Shown here: positions 39,830 through 50,195 of the stretch, one piece after another
Layout of the letters: each line of letters opens with the position of its first letter
How positions within the stretch are numbered: the stretch's first letter is position 1
Source: Ruficoccus amylovorans
Lineage (GTDB): Bacteria; Verrucomicrobiota; Verrucomicrobiia; Opitutales; Cerasicoccaceae
Direction: 5' to 3'
DNA length: 64,000 bases
Assembly: GCF_014230085.1 (NCBI RefSeq)
Contig: NZ_JACHVB010000063.1
Location: 100,643 to 164,642, forward strand
Program-made: the position numbers and the translations under genes
Notes under the pieces: generated by a model
The model's database searches: none
Told to the model about the DNA's origin: nothing
What the model saw: only the letters and a program-made list of their open reading frames with translations

Positions 39830-41074
39830 ATGAAACAACTATTTCTCCACATCGGCTATCCCAAGACGGGCACGACCACACTCCAGAAGTTCCTGACTAT
39901 CAACCGCGACCATCTCCGCGAACAGGGCTTCCACTACGCCGTCCCGGTCGGCGCCATTCCGGAGAACCATTCCGGTATCTCTCATTACTACAACGACAAG
40001 AGTGTCGGACATCTCCCCACCGTGCGTGACAACCTGCGCCCGCTGAAAAAAGATCTCAAACAGGCCACCACCGACAAGATTATCGTCACCTACGAAGAGT
40101 TTGTCTTCGAGGATCCCGCCCGCTTCAAGAAGTGGTTCAAAGGCTTCGACGTGCGCCCAGTCGTGTACCTGCGGGACATCTACTCGCTGTTCATGTCTTA
40201 CAAGAAGCAGATGGCCATCAATGGTCACCGAATGGAGACATTCTCTTCCGGGCCACTGGCCTTTGCCGGACACCTGAAGCAGTTCATCAAGGTCTTCGGG
40301 GAGGACGCCTGTATCGTGCGCTCCTACAATGACGCCAAAAAGACAGGCGGGACGATTGAGGACTTTTGCCAGGCGCTGGGCATCCGGCACAGTGACGCCT
40401 TCCGCCCTGTCGAAGACGCGAATACGACCAAGTCCGACTGTGCCGTCATGTTCCTGTACCAACTGGCCTACTCCCCCATCCGACGGGACAACTTCTGGCG
40501 ACTCCTGCACGCAGTCCTGGGCATCGACCTAAAAAACCACGACTACCGCTGCACGCTCGTCTCAGAAGACGAGCTCCGTCTTAACGACAGGCGCCTCGCC
40601 TTCATCCAGTATCAGGCAAAACTGCTCAAAGACCCTTCCTGGATCGAGCATTCGCTTGCCAAGCGAGAGGCCCTCGCCCGGCAAGCGCCCGACACCGATC
40701 TGCCCGCTGAAATCCAGCACGAGATATTCGCCCAGCTACCGCCGGACCTCCAACAACTCGTCGCCAAGGCATCTCCAGTCCCCGTCCCATCGGACACGAG
40801 CAAGCCCTTCCTCCCGCCGGTTAACAATCTGGGGTCGCTGGAAAAAGACCTGCTCATCCGACTGCGGGAGGGGTTCGTCACGGCCAACCGGGACCTGTGC
40901 CGCAGCCAGGAGCTAGCCCGCCTGCTCAATCAGCGGCTCCGGCAAAAACGCATCTTCCGCGCCCGCGCCAAGCGCACCTGTCGCTCCGGTGTCCAAAAGC
41001 TGACCTCCCTGCTGCGCCTGTTGTCATTGCCACAATCAGGAAAAACGCCTTCCAGCCCGTCCCAGCAATCCTGA
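39830..41074 (+). CDS. Sulfotransferase-like protein
   Basis: A 414-residue protein with the 5'-phosphosulfate-binding loop HIGYPKTGTTTLQ (residues 7-19) and a 3'-phosphate-binding-like segment VVYLRDIYSLFMSYKKQ near residue 112. These are the PAPS-contact motifs of carbohydrate sulfotransferases. The C-terminal third is variable and ends in a strongly basic region. It may modify a surface glycan; the sulfate-import operon would supply PAPS precursor, but a functional link is only an inference. Confidence 0.82.
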   Translation: MKQLFLHIGYPKTGTTTLQKFLTINRDHLREQGFHYAVPVGAIPENHSGISHYYNDKSVGHLPTVRDNLRPLKKDLKQATTDKIIVTYEEFVFEDPARFKKWFKGFDVRPVVYLRDIYSLFMSYKKQMAINGHRMETFSSGPLAFAGHLKQFIKVFGEDACIVRSYNDAKKTGGTIEDFCQALGIRHSDAFRPVEDANTTKSDCAVMFLYQLAYSPIRRDNFWRLLHAVLGIDLKNHDYRCTLVSEDELRLNDRRLAFIQYQAKLLKDPSWIEHSLAKREALARQAPDTDLPAEIQHEIFAQLPPDLQQLVAKASPVPVPSDTSKPFLPPVNNLGSLEKDLLIRLREGFVTANRDLCRSQELARLLNQRLRQKRIFRARAKRTCRSGVQKLTSLLRLLSLPQSGKTPSSPSQQS

Positions 41075-41144
41075 TTCGAAGCTCAAGGCGACTTCGCGCA
41101 CCCATCGCAGGCAACCCGTTCTACCTGCCATTGGGGAGCGGTAC

Positions 41145-41552
41145 TTACTCCCCCCGGGCGAAGCTCTCCAGTGAACAGGCCGTGCGAGGAAAGGCAGCCA
41201 ACAGGCGCTCATTAGCAGTCACCAGCGGGACATTCAACTCCTGTGCGAGGGCGGCGTATTCACACTCGTAAGCCGAGCAGGTGCCCTGAGCCGCCAGCAT
41301 GATGACAGTCTCGGAAAGGATGTTGTACTGGCGCGGGTGCATTTTTTCTTCCGCCGCGTTCATAATCTCCAGGCACGCGGCAGGCTCCACCCGGTGCTCC
41401 CGCTGATAGCGCGCCAGCACATTACGGAATTCCGAACGCCACAGCGGGCTCGATGCCCAGGCGCTGTCCCGCTCGTAGGCCTGTTGCGCCCACGGGGTGT
41501 TGACGCCCGGCAGCAGCAGCGGGGCCAGTACGGTCGTATCGACGACAATCAT
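41145..41552 (-). CDS. PIN-domain ribonuclease toxin (VapC-like)
   Basis: A 135-residue PIN domain. Acidic positions appear in VVDTTVLAP (D5), WRSEFRNVLARY and CSAYECEYAALAQ, with a final TANERLLAAFP. The third acidic residue is Glu where Asp is common. VapC-type toxins cleave tRNA or rRNA and are neutralised by the upstream antitoxin. The start is set at MIVVDTTV, four codons inside the longest frame. Confidence 0.85.
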   Translation of the reverse strand: MIVVDTTVLAPLLLPGVNTPWAQQAYERDSAWASSPLWRSEFRNVLARYQREHRVEPAACLEIMNAAEEKMHPRQYNILSETVIMLAAQGTCSAYECEYAALAQELNVPLVTANERLLAAFPRTACSLESFARGE

Positions 41553-41583
41553 GATAAAAAGCAACGGGGGTTGAAATCAACGT

Positions 41584-41814
41584 TCACGCCCGGCCCTCTT
41601 CGATGAGAGCTTCAAGCTGACCGCGTCCGAGAAAGCCGGTCGATTTCTGGCGCAGGCGGGGCGCGGTCTGCCGAAAACGCTCTTCGCGGCGGATCAGGCT
41701 ATCCATTCCCACTTGCAGGCACTCGGCCAGCTCGGAAGCCACACTGGTGTGGCGACGATGGGCACGGAATTTCAGGCGACGCAGGAGCAACGGGGGTATA
41801 TTAACATCGTCCAT
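41584..41814 (-). CDS. VapB/FitA-like antitoxin
   Basis: A 76-residue protein whose N-terminal half (MDDVNIPPLLLRRLKFRAHR, then SVASELAECLQVGMDSLIRR) resembles a ribbon-helix-helix DNA-binding domain. The C-terminal tail would wrap the toxin. It precedes the PIN gene by 31 nt on the same strand, the classic antitoxin-toxin order, and likely autoregulates the pair. Confidence 0.75.
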   Translation of the reverse strand: MDDVNIPPLLLRRLKFRAHRRHTSVASELAECLQVGMDSLIRREERFRQTAPRLRQKSTGFLGRGQLEALIEEGRA

Positions 41815-42041
41815 ACCTCAAATAAGTAGCACTGTTTCCGCCCCTGTCAACCGGCCCCCACGAACAGCCCCCAACCGTGCCTTCACCCAAAGATACGGAA
41901 CAGGAAAAGGGCCTCCCCATCCAATATCCCTTTGCCTACAGGTTGCCCCGGCATACGGACAGACGAGCGGAGTCTATTTGCGTCGGGGTCAACCGCAACA
42001 CCTTATGATTCCTGGGCTGGGGGCATCAGTGATCAGCAAGA

Positions 42042-42692
42042 TCACTGGTCGAGGGATTCTGTCCCAGACGAAGCGGAACGCCGGGTACTGGCACCCTCCT
42101 CGCGGGCCTCAAGCGCGGCCCGGCGAGCTTCGAGGGCGTCCGCCAATACCTCCAGTTCGGTTTCGCGTTCCTGTTGCTCCATCGTTTTGTCAAAAAGCAG
42201 GTTTTCGGCCCGCTCGACATAGTCCTCGCGCTCCTTCAGCAGCGCACGCGACTGCGCCAGCGACTGCTCGCGTTGCTCCAACTGGATCTGGAACTCGCGC
42301 AAGGCCGCCCGCTCCTCCTTGGAAACCGGAGCGGCGTCACGACTTGACTCCTGCCGCCGGGCAAGCTGGCGACACTGAGCCTCGAAAACCTTGCGCCGCG
42401 CCTCCAGTAACGCTTCGGCCTCCCAGAGACCGCGCTCTTTTTCGCTCAGGCGCACCTCCAGCTCCTGAACCGCCCGCTCGCGCTCAAGCAGGTCTTTTTC
42501 CAGTGTACGCAGGGTGCGTTCCACGTCCTCGACTTCGGACTGCTCCAGCGTGCGAGGCTCGCCAAAGGGGTGGCGCGTCTTTTTGACAAAGGCGTCGATG
42601 GTCTCGCGCGACTGGATGGAAACCTCGGCCGTGCGACGGGCTTCCGGGCGCAGGCTCAGGACGCGTTTTTTCGGGATGAAGGGCTTGGCCAT
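42042..42692 (-). CDS. Coiled-coil protein of the ParA operon
   Basis: A 216-residue protein that is nearly all helical and highly charged from about residue 48 to 200 (for example LEKDLLERERAVQELEVRLS), a continuous coiled coil, after a short basic head (MAKPFIPKKRVLSLRPEARR). I recognise no family. It is the third gene of the minus-strand operon with parA and a second unknown, 93 nt after the latter. A long coiled coil would suit an adaptor linking a ParA gradient to a cargo. Confidence 0.72.
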   Translation of the reverse strand: MAKPFIPKKRVLSLRPEARRTAEVSIQSRETIDAFVKKTRHPFGEPRTLEQSEVEDVERTLRTLEKDLLERERAVQELEVRLSEKERGLWEAEALLEARRKVFEAQCRQLARRQESSRDAAPVSKEERAALREFQIQLEQREQSLAQSRALLKEREDYVERAENLLFDKTMEQQERETELEVLADALEARRAALEAREEGASTRRSASSGTESLDQ

Positions 42693-42785
42693 GCGGGTCC
42701 GGGGATGGGTTCGGGATTCCAGGCGGTTGGCTCATGGCAACGAACACCCCGTCCAAAGCCCTCGCCGGGCGCGAAGGCTCTCGCC

Positions 42786-43769
42786 TCAGCGGCCAAAAAG
42801 GCGTCCGAAGAAGCCTTTCTTGCGGGCCGGTTCGTCTTCGTCGGCCAGGCCACGGCGCTGCTTGAGGTAGCGGGCGGTGACACGGGCGGCGATGGCTTCC
42901 TTTTCCGGGTCGTTCAGAACCATGAAAATGCGCTCCAGGCTGACCCCGGAGCGGACCTTTTCGTCCAACTCGGGCACCTGCTTGCTGAAAAAGTGGCACT
43001 GCTCCATCACCTTGCCCATAAGGACTTCCTCCAACTGGATAGTCTGCTCCTTGTTAAGGTTGGCCTTGGCCGTTTCGACCGGGCCGAGCTTGGCCCCGTA
43101 GCGCTTGAGCAAGGTGTATTTTTCGTTTTCGGCCAGTTGATTGAGGACCAGTCCGATCGCCTCGGGCAGATGGAGCCCCTTATGGCCGGGGCGGAAAGGC
43201 AGGTAGTGGGCGATGCCCTGCTCGTCGGCAGCGGTCAGGGCGGTGAGCAGCCCCTTGAAGTCTCCGCCGACCACGATGTTCTGCGCCATGCGGTGAGAGA
43301 AGTCGGCAAACTGCCCCAGCGTGCGAATGTCCTCGGCCTGGCAGAAATCGACCGTCTCGGACGAGAGGCCGCTGAAGCGCAGGGGAAATTCCTTGTCGAT
43401 CTCGAAACGGGCCAGGTTTCGCCCGATCTTGTCCTCGCGCTTGGTGGCGGCGTCAACCGTGGCCACCATGTCACCGAAGGGGTCTTCGAAGGCGATGGTT
43501 TCGCGCAGGATCTCAATCAGCAGGTCGATCCGCTCAGGGCTCTCGGCCAGGCCGTGCAACTCGTGCAGTTCCTCCCAGGTGTAGTCGATGTACTTGGAGG
43601 CGACTTCACCCTTGCCGCGCAGGGGCCAGTCAGGCAGGCCGGACTCTTCGGCCAGGGCCTTGAGGCGGACTTCGGACATCGTAGGGGTCATGCCGGAACG
43701 CACTTCGTCCCAGTCTTTTTTCCCGTATTTGTGTCCTGTCGTGTCCGCGTCGGCCATGGTCGAGTTCAT
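42786..43769 (-). CDS. Uncharacterised ParA-operon protein
   Basis: A 327-residue soluble protein of unknown family, 14 nt downstream of parA. It is mostly helical. A segment near residues 130-150 (LSSETVDFCQAEDIRTLGQF) resembles a helix-hairpin-helix of the RNA polymerase alpha-CTD kind, by eye only. The C-terminus RKKGFFGRLFGR is a basic amphipathic tail that could bind membrane. The start could be MNSTM or the second Met four codons later. Confidence 0.7.
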   Translation of the reverse strand: MNSTMADADTTGHKYGKKDWDEVRSGMTPTMSEVRLKALAEESGLPDWPLRGKGEVASKYIDYTWEELHELHGLAESPERIDLLIEILRETIAFEDPFGDMVATVDAATKREDKIGRNLARFEIDKEFPLRFSGLSSETVDFCQAEDIRTLGQFADFSHRMAQNIVVGGDFKGLLTALTAADEQGIAHYLPFRPGHKGLHLPEAIGLVLNQLAENEKYTLLKRYGAKLGPVETAKANLNKEQTIQLEEVLMGKVMEQCHFFSKQVPELDEKVRSGVSLERIFMVLNDPEKEAIAARVTARYLKQRRGLADEDEPARKKGFFGRLFGR

Positions 43770-43783
43770 TGCTTTACCTCACG

Positions 43784-44674
43784 TTACGCCATTGCCTCGT
43801 GTTGATCAAGCTCCGCCGCCACTCGCTGGTAGTCGGTGGCCACCGAGTCCTCCTCCTTGGCCACCTGGCCGACGAGCGTCACCGGTAGCCCGAGTGTGAC
43901 CGCGCGGCGCACTACCATGGCGTCGCGGATCTGTGCCTCGAAAATCTTGGTCGTCGGGTCGATGCGACGCTGATTGCGGAACTGATTAATCCTCAACTGC
44001 ATGCGCATCTTGGGCACCTCAATGTCCACGTTGGCCTTGATCGAGTTAAAAATGACCCCGCGGCAGAGGGCCGGGCGGCCCATGCCCGGTTCGCGGAAGC
44101 TGGCCGAACGCTGATGGAAGAGCAGGAGCTTTTCCACCAGGAGGGTGAAGCCGATAAGGCTGAGCGCGTCGGGGTTGGCCGGGACATAAATCTCGTTGCT
44201 GGAGAAGATCCCGCACTGGGAGGCTCGCAGCACATTCGGCGGGCAGTCGAAAAGGACGTAATCGTAGTTGTTTTCGATCTCGCGCAACTGACGGTAGAAG
44301 CGCAGGAAGGGCGGCTCCGCCGGGTTCGCGGGAAACTCGTTTTCGAGGTCCACGAGGTTGAATGTCGTGGGCAGCAGGTCGAAGCCGGGCAAGAGGTTCT
44401 CATCGGTCTTGCTGGAGACCACATCGCGCACGAGGATATCCGAAAGCGTCTGCTGGCCGGGCTCAAAGATGGAAAAAATCGAGCCTTCGCCGTTAATATT
44501 CAGCTTGTTCCAACGGTCCAGCCGCATCAGCCAGATACTGGCATTGGACTGGGTGTCGAGGTCAACAAGCAGCACCTTTTTACCGGTGTGGGCCAGGCAG
44601 GCGGCAATGTTGACGATCATCGAGGTTTTCCCGACTCCGCCCTTGTAGTTTACGAAGCAAATTTTACGTGGCAT
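43784..44674 (-). CDS. ParA/MinD-family ATPase
   Basis: A 296-residue deviant-Walker ATPase with KGGVGKT (residues 11-17), the A' motif LLVDLDTQSN and YVLFDCPPNVLRA. ParA proteins position plasmids, chromosomes or protein cargo by cycling on nucleoid DNA. There is no parB or parS-like gene beside it, so this is probably not the chromosome-partition parA. Instead it is followed by two unknown genes, one a coiled coil, a layout reminiscent of cargo-positioning systems. It heads the operon. Confidence 0.88.
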   Translation of the reverse strand: MPRKICFVNYKGGVGKTSMIVNIAACLAHTGKKVLLVDLDTQSNASIWLMRLDRWNKLNINGEGSIFSIFEPGQQTLSDILVRDVVSSKTDENLLPGFDLLPTTFNLVDLENEFPANPAEPPFLRFYRQLREIENNYDYVLFDCPPNVLRASQCGIFSSNEIYVPANPDALSLIGFTLLVEKLLLFHQRSASFREPGMGRPALCRGVIFNSIKANVDIEVPKMRMQLRINQFRNQRRIDPTTKIFEAQIRDAMVVRRAVTLGLPVTLVGQVAKEEDSVATDYQRVAAELDQHEAMA

Positions 44675-45080
44675 AGGGGAACGCGGTTCTCAGGCTGGTC
44701 TAAGTCAAAACGGCTGAGCCTAAGGAGTTTTTCCTATTCTTCCAGTTTAAAAGTAGCGCGGCAGACTTAGAAAGAGGAATCGGAATCATCTTGATTTACA
44801 GGGGCCTAAGGGGAATCAGCATAACAGAACGCGGCTGAAAATAACATGCGGGCGATCACCTAATCCGACTGGTAAAATTTCTGTATTTAACCGGGGTCAA
44901 AGGCACTGGAAATCCGGGTATGTCAAAGACTTTTCAAAAGTGTTCGCCCTAGCATTAAATGCTCCACACAGAAGGTGGGAAGGTTAAAACTTTTCATTTG
45001 ACCACTTTCAAGCAAACCATTCACATAAACTCACCCACCCGGACGTTACGAGCGCCCATAACTCCTACCTTACCCCCGCT
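44675..45080. other. Divergent intergenic region upstream of parA
   Basis: This 406-nt AT-richer spacer separates the parA operon from a plus-strand unknown gene. I see no open frame with coding character and no strong inverted repeat. It should hold both promoters; no parS-like palindrome was spotted by eye. Confidence 0.45.
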
Positions 45081-45794
45081 ATGATGCGTAAATACAAAGT
45101 CAGTACCGAGATTGTCACCTACATCTGGGCTGAGTCCCCCGAGGACGCCGCCAAGTACCAGAGCGAACTGATCACCCAGGAACAACTCACGCTGACCCGT
45201 GACGCCCAGCAGAGCGTCCGCTTCTCGCGTGCCCTCGGGGTGAAGTTCCTCGAAGCCCCGGAAGACATCTCCGGCACCCGCAGCCCGGTCGAAAATCCCC
45301 GCCCGCTCGACTGGCTGGAAATCTCGCAGGACGGTCTGTCCACCGTCGCACTGGTGCGCCGCATGTCGAAGCGCCGCGTGTACTACTACGAGGCCGTCAC
45401 CGGCACCGAGCGCTCCATTTCACGGGAAGCCTGGTCGCGCTGGGCCTCCAACTACACCCTGCATCCCCGCTACGAGCGGGTACTGCCTCCCTTTATCGCG
45501 GCCGAAGCCATCCGCCTGCACGAGGACAAGGGCCTGCTCAACGGCACCAGCGCCACCCCGGAATCCTCCATCATCCTGGCCGTGCTGGAAAAATACGGCT
45601 ACGAACCCTCCGACTGGGAACTTCGTAACGGCTACTGGGCCGAAAACGCGGTCGAAAAAGCCATCGCCCAGTATATCCTGGACAAAACACCCGCCACAGC
45701 CGGGCCGTCCTCCTCCACCGACAGCGAAGAAAGCTGGGGCGACATCCAGTTCTCCAGCAACCTGCCGACCATCGACGACCTCGAACCGCGCTAA
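45081..45794 (+). CDS. Unknown protein with a DpnD/PcfM-like start
   Basis: A 237-residue protein not recognised as a whole. The first 40 residues (MMRKYKVSTEIVTYIWAESP and EDAAKYQSEL) have the pattern of short beta-alpha modules such as DpnD/PcfM, a weak likeness. The middle (VRRMSKRRVYYYEAVTGTER) is basic, and the last 35 residues are Ser/Asp/Glu-rich and probably disordered. It converges on the YEATS-like gene with 16 nt between stops. Confidence 0.65.
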   Translation: MMRKYKVSTEIVTYIWAESPEDAAKYQSELITQEQLTLTRDAQQSVRFSRALGVKFLEAPEDISGTRSPVENPRPLDWLEISQDGLSTVALVRRMSKRRVYYYEAVTGTERSISREAWSRWASNYTLHPRYERVLPPFIAAEAIRLHEDKGLLNGTSATPESSIILAVLEKYGYEPSDWELRNGYWAENAVEKAIAQYILDKTPATAGPSSSTDSEESWGDIQFSSNLPTIDDLEPR

Positions 45795-45810
45795 GCCTGC
45801 TACCGGCTCG

Positions 45811-46284
45811 TCACAGGCCTGTCGCTGCCACTTCGACAAACGTCGTGCGCGCGCCTTTCAGCTCCTGCCCATAGGCCAACTCGTGCCGCAGGTGGTAGCT
45901 GCGGCCGTCCTTCAGCGTCAACTCGGCCACAATCTCCAGCAGTTCGCCGGTCCAGATGTGGGTCTCGCAACGAACATTCTCCACCGTGCGCGGCATCGGG
46001 ATATCCGGCAGCCCCGCCCCCGTCGGGAAACGGTAGCACACTCGTGCCAATTGTGGCAGGTCTTCGCCGTCCAGCCACAGCCGAACCCGGTAGAGCGCCT
46101 TTTTCCGCCCCCGGCAAAACAAAGCGACCGATTCCTTGCCGTTGCGGTATAGCACACTGTCCATCATCCGGATGTCGATCGGAGGCGGCCTCAGCTCGAC
46201 CGGATAATCCAGCGCCAACGGCTTCACCCGCCCCGCTTTGAGGCGATTGCGAATCGTCTGAAGAGAAATAACCGGTAAAGACAT
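45811..46284 (-). CDS. Unknown protein, possibly prokaryotic YEATS-like
   Basis: A 157-residue protein (start taken at MSLPVISLQTIR; a start 17 codons earlier is open). The middle, ALYRVRLWLDGEDLPQLARV, CYRFPT, ETHIWTGELLEIVAELTLKDG, follows the strand pattern of pYEATS domains, in which an Ig-like sandwich presents a binding loop. This is judged by eye and may be wrong. pYEATS domains are often tied to conflict or signalling systems. A perfect palindrome lies over the upstream start region. Confidence 0.5.
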   Translation of the reverse strand: MSLPVISLQTIRNRLKAGRVKPLALDYPVELRPPPIDIRMMDSVLYRNGKESVALFCRGRKKALYRVRLWLDGEDLPQLARVCYRFPTGAGLPDIPMPRTVENVRCETHIWTGELLEIVAELTLKDGRSYHLRHELAYGQELKGARTTFVEVAATGL

Positions 46285-46332
46285 AGCCGACACCATACGC
46301 CCAAGGCGCAATCCGCCACGATTGCCCGACAC

Positions 46333-46356
46333 CATGCCCTGTCAATCAAGGGCATG
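46333..46356. promoter_or_regulatory. Palindrome upstream of the YEATS-like gene
   Basis: CATGCCCT-N8-AGGGCATG is a perfect 8-bp dyad 49 nt before the chosen start. It has operator-like geometry, though a transcript hairpin is equally possible. Confidence 0.5.
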
Positions 46357-46491
46357 CGGGCTGAGGTAAGTCCGGTGCCAGTGGAGCACATAGCCCCCAC
46401 ATCCAATAGCCCCTATTCCTCATCATTCACACCGCATCCCGGTAGTTCTATCAATCCGGGTTTCCCCGCCGCGAGCCGCCGGGCAAAAGAA

Positions 46492-46523
46492 CACCCGGGA
46501 CGGCCTCTCAACCATCCCGGGTG
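46492..46523 (-). terminator. pyrG terminator
   Basis: CACCCGGGA and TCCCGGGTG form a perfect 9-bp stem around 14 nt. In the minus-strand direction it is followed by a T-rich stretch (TTCTTTTG). It lies 36 nt after the pyrG stop. Confidence 0.75.
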
Positions 46524-46558
46524 GATAAAAAACGATTCGGGTCCTTCGATTCTGGCGA

Positions 46559-48310
<1,752 letters not shown>

Positions 48311-48405
48311 TCACCCCGGCCGCAGGGCACAATCCGTCCCTCTTATATAGAACGCGCCCAAGGCATCCAACCTCCAGAATTATCCTCCACCCCATTCCCA
48401 TCGGG

Positions 48406-48493
48406 GGCTATCCGGGGTAGCCGCCTTTCTGGCGGCGCAGGAGCGAAGCCCCTCGGTGATCCGCAGGATCACGGGTCCAGGGCTATGCCCTGG
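48406..48493. repeat. Hairpin string abutting tRNA-Gln
   Basis: Four stems follow in line: GGCTA/TAGCC (48406-48422), GCCGCC/GGCGGC (48420-48436, sharing bases with the first), GTGATCC-GCA-GGATCAC (48456-48472) and CCAGGGC-TAT-GCCCTGG (48477-48493). The last uses the tRNA's encoded CCA as part of its stem. On the minus strand these lie directly downstream of tRNA-Gln. Confidence 0.8.
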
Positions 48494-48564
48494 CAGGTCC
48501 GCAGGGACTCGAACCCCGACAAGCAGAACCAAAATCTGCTGTGCTACCATTACACCACGGACCT
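48491..48564 (-). tRNA. tRNA-Gln (anticodon TTG)
   Basis: On the minus strand a full cloverleaf is readable. The acceptor stem is AGGTCCG/CGGACCT with discriminator G73, the D arm contains TGTAATGGTA, the anticodon arm is GCAGA-TTTTGGT-TCTGC with anticodon TTG (reads CAA), and the T arm has GGTTCGAGT. The 3' CCA is encoded. It lies between pyrG and pyrH. Confidence 0.95.
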
Positions 48565-48684
48565 AGCTGAAAACGCGGGAAAGTACCACTTTCAGGAGCG
48601 GCGTCAAGTATTTGCTGCAACTCTTGTCGGGAACGGCCAATCAAGTGGTTGACGGCGGCGGGCTCGGCCCTATGACTTTCATGC

Positions 48685-49431
48685 ATGGTGGATCAACAGG
48701 CTGACGAACCCGCACAACCGAAATTCAAGCGCATCGTGCTCAAACTGAGCGGCGAAGCCCTCCGCAATACCGAGAACGGCGACCCCATTGACGGGGATAT
48801 TCTCCAGACCGTTTGCGCCGAAGTGAAAAAAGTCCACAAACTGGGCGTGCAGATCGGGCTCGTCGTCGGCGGCGGGAACATCTTCCGCGGGCAACTCGGG
48901 GCCGAGCACCGCAACGTCGATCGCACCACCGGCGATACTATGGGCATGCTCGCTACCACCATCAACGGCCTCGCCCTCATGGACTGCCTGGAAAAGAACG
49001 GCGTGCCCGTGCGTGTGCAGACCGCCATCCCCATGGACAAGGTGGCCGAGCCGTTCATCCTGCGCCGCGCCGTCCGTCACATGGAAAAGGGCCGCGTCGT
49101 CATCTTCGTCGCCGGGACCGGCAACCCGTATTTCTCCACTGACACCACCGCCGCTCTGCGCGCCAGCGAAATCCACGCCGATGTCATCATGAAGGCGACC
49201 AAGGTGGACGGCGTTTACGACAAGGATCCGATGAAGTACGACGACGCCGTCAAGTACGAGGAGTTGAGCTTCGGCGAGGCCCTCGGCAAGCGCCTCAAGA
49301 TCATGGACGCCACTGCCTTTTCCCTGTGCATGGACAACCACGTCAACATTCTCGTTTTCAACATGCACGAGCCCGACAGCATTCTCAACGCCGTCATGGG
49401 CAACAAGGTCGGCACCCTCGTCCACGAGTAA
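48685..49431 (+). CDS. pyrH: UMP kinase
   Basis: A 248-residue amino-acid-kinase-fold enzyme that phosphorylates UMP to UDP. Conserved parts are [23 protein letters not shown] and [16 protein letters not shown], and VDGVYDKDP near the nucleotide site. It begins with a short extra acidic N-terminus ([11 protein letters not shown]). It is followed by frr, an order common in bacteria (pyrH-frr), 109 nt downstream. Confidence 0.95.
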   Translation: MVDQQADEPAQPKFKRIVLKLSGEALRNTENGDPIDGDILQTVCAEVKKVHKLGVQIGLVVGGGNIFRGQLGAEHRNVDRTTGDTMGMLATTINGLALMDCLEKNGVPVRVQTAIPMDKVAEPFILRRAVRHMEKGRVVIFVAGTGNPYFSTDTTAALRASEIHADVIMKATKVDGVYDKDPMKYDDAVKYEELSFGEALGKRLKIMDATAFSLCMDNHVNILVFNMHEPDSILNAVMGNKVGTLVHE

Positions 49432-49540
49432 AGCCCACCCGCGCCTCTTTCGCATCTTGAGACGGAAAAATATCCTGTTCATCCAGCGAAATCCTGTAAT
49501 CCTCTAAAGAAGCCTTTAAAGAACTGAACCCATCCCAACT

Positions 49541-50101
49541 ATGACGCCCGAAGCAATTCTGAAAAACACGCGGTCCGAGATGCAAAAAGCCCTCGACCAT
49601 ACCCTGCACGAATTCAGCACCATCCACACCGGCAAGGCTTCTCCCGCCATGGTGGAAAACGTCATGGTCGACGCCTACGGCAGCAACATGCGCCTGATGG
49701 AAGTCGCCGCCATCACCACCCCCGACTCGCGCACGATCTCCATCCAGCCCTGGGACAAGGGTGTGCTCAAGGCCGTCGAAAAGGCTATCCAGACCGCCGG
49801 GCTCGGGCTCAACCCCGTTGTTCGCGGCACCGTCATCGTCTGCCCGCTGCCCGACCTCTCCGGCGAACGCCGCAAGGAACTGGTCAAGATGGCCAGCGGC
49901 CTGTGCGAAAACGGCCGGGTCGGCATCCGCGCTGCCCGCCAGGAAGGCATGACCGCGCTCAAGCAGGGCCTCAAGGACAAGCTCTTCTCCGAGGACGACG
50001 CCAAGCGCGGCGAAAAGGATGTCCAGGCCGCTACCGACGAATACGTCAAAAAGATCGACGACGCCTTCAAGGCCAAGGAAACCGAGCTGACCACCGTCTA
50101 A
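49541..50101 (+). CDS. frr: Ribosome recycling factor
   Basis: A 186-residue protein with the family layout: a long helical bundle, TIHTGKASPAMVENVMVDAY at residues 26-45, PLPDLSGERRKELVKMA and a C-terminal helix. With EF-G it dissociates post-termination ribosomes. It follows pyrH. Confidence 0.95.
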   Translation: MTPEAILKNTRSEMQKALDHTLHEFSTIHTGKASPAMVENVMVDAYGSNMRLMEVAAITTPDSRTISIQPWDKGVLKAVEKAIQTAGLGLNPVVRGTVIVCPLPDLSGERRKELVKMASGLCENGRVGIRAARQEGMTALKQGLKDKLFSEDDAKRGEKDVQAATDEYVKKIDDAFKAKETELTTV

Positions 50102-50131
50102 GCAACCCACGTCCCGTAATTTTCCCACCCG

Positions 50132-50173
50132 GCGGCCGGCCCGTGTTCCAAAGACGGCCCGGCCGCTTTTTTT
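50132..50173 (+). terminator. frr terminator
   Basis: GCGGCCGG-C-CCGT pairs with ACGG-C-CCGGCCGC (one internal mismatch) around 9 nt, followed by seven T. It ends the pyrH-frr unit 31 nt after the frr stop. Confidence 0.85.
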
Positions 50174-50195
50174 ATTTACCAAGGCCAATTTCGCC

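Noticed and set aside
44675..45080. parS centromere next to parA
   Set aside because: No parS-like palindrome is visible and no ParB gene is adjacent.
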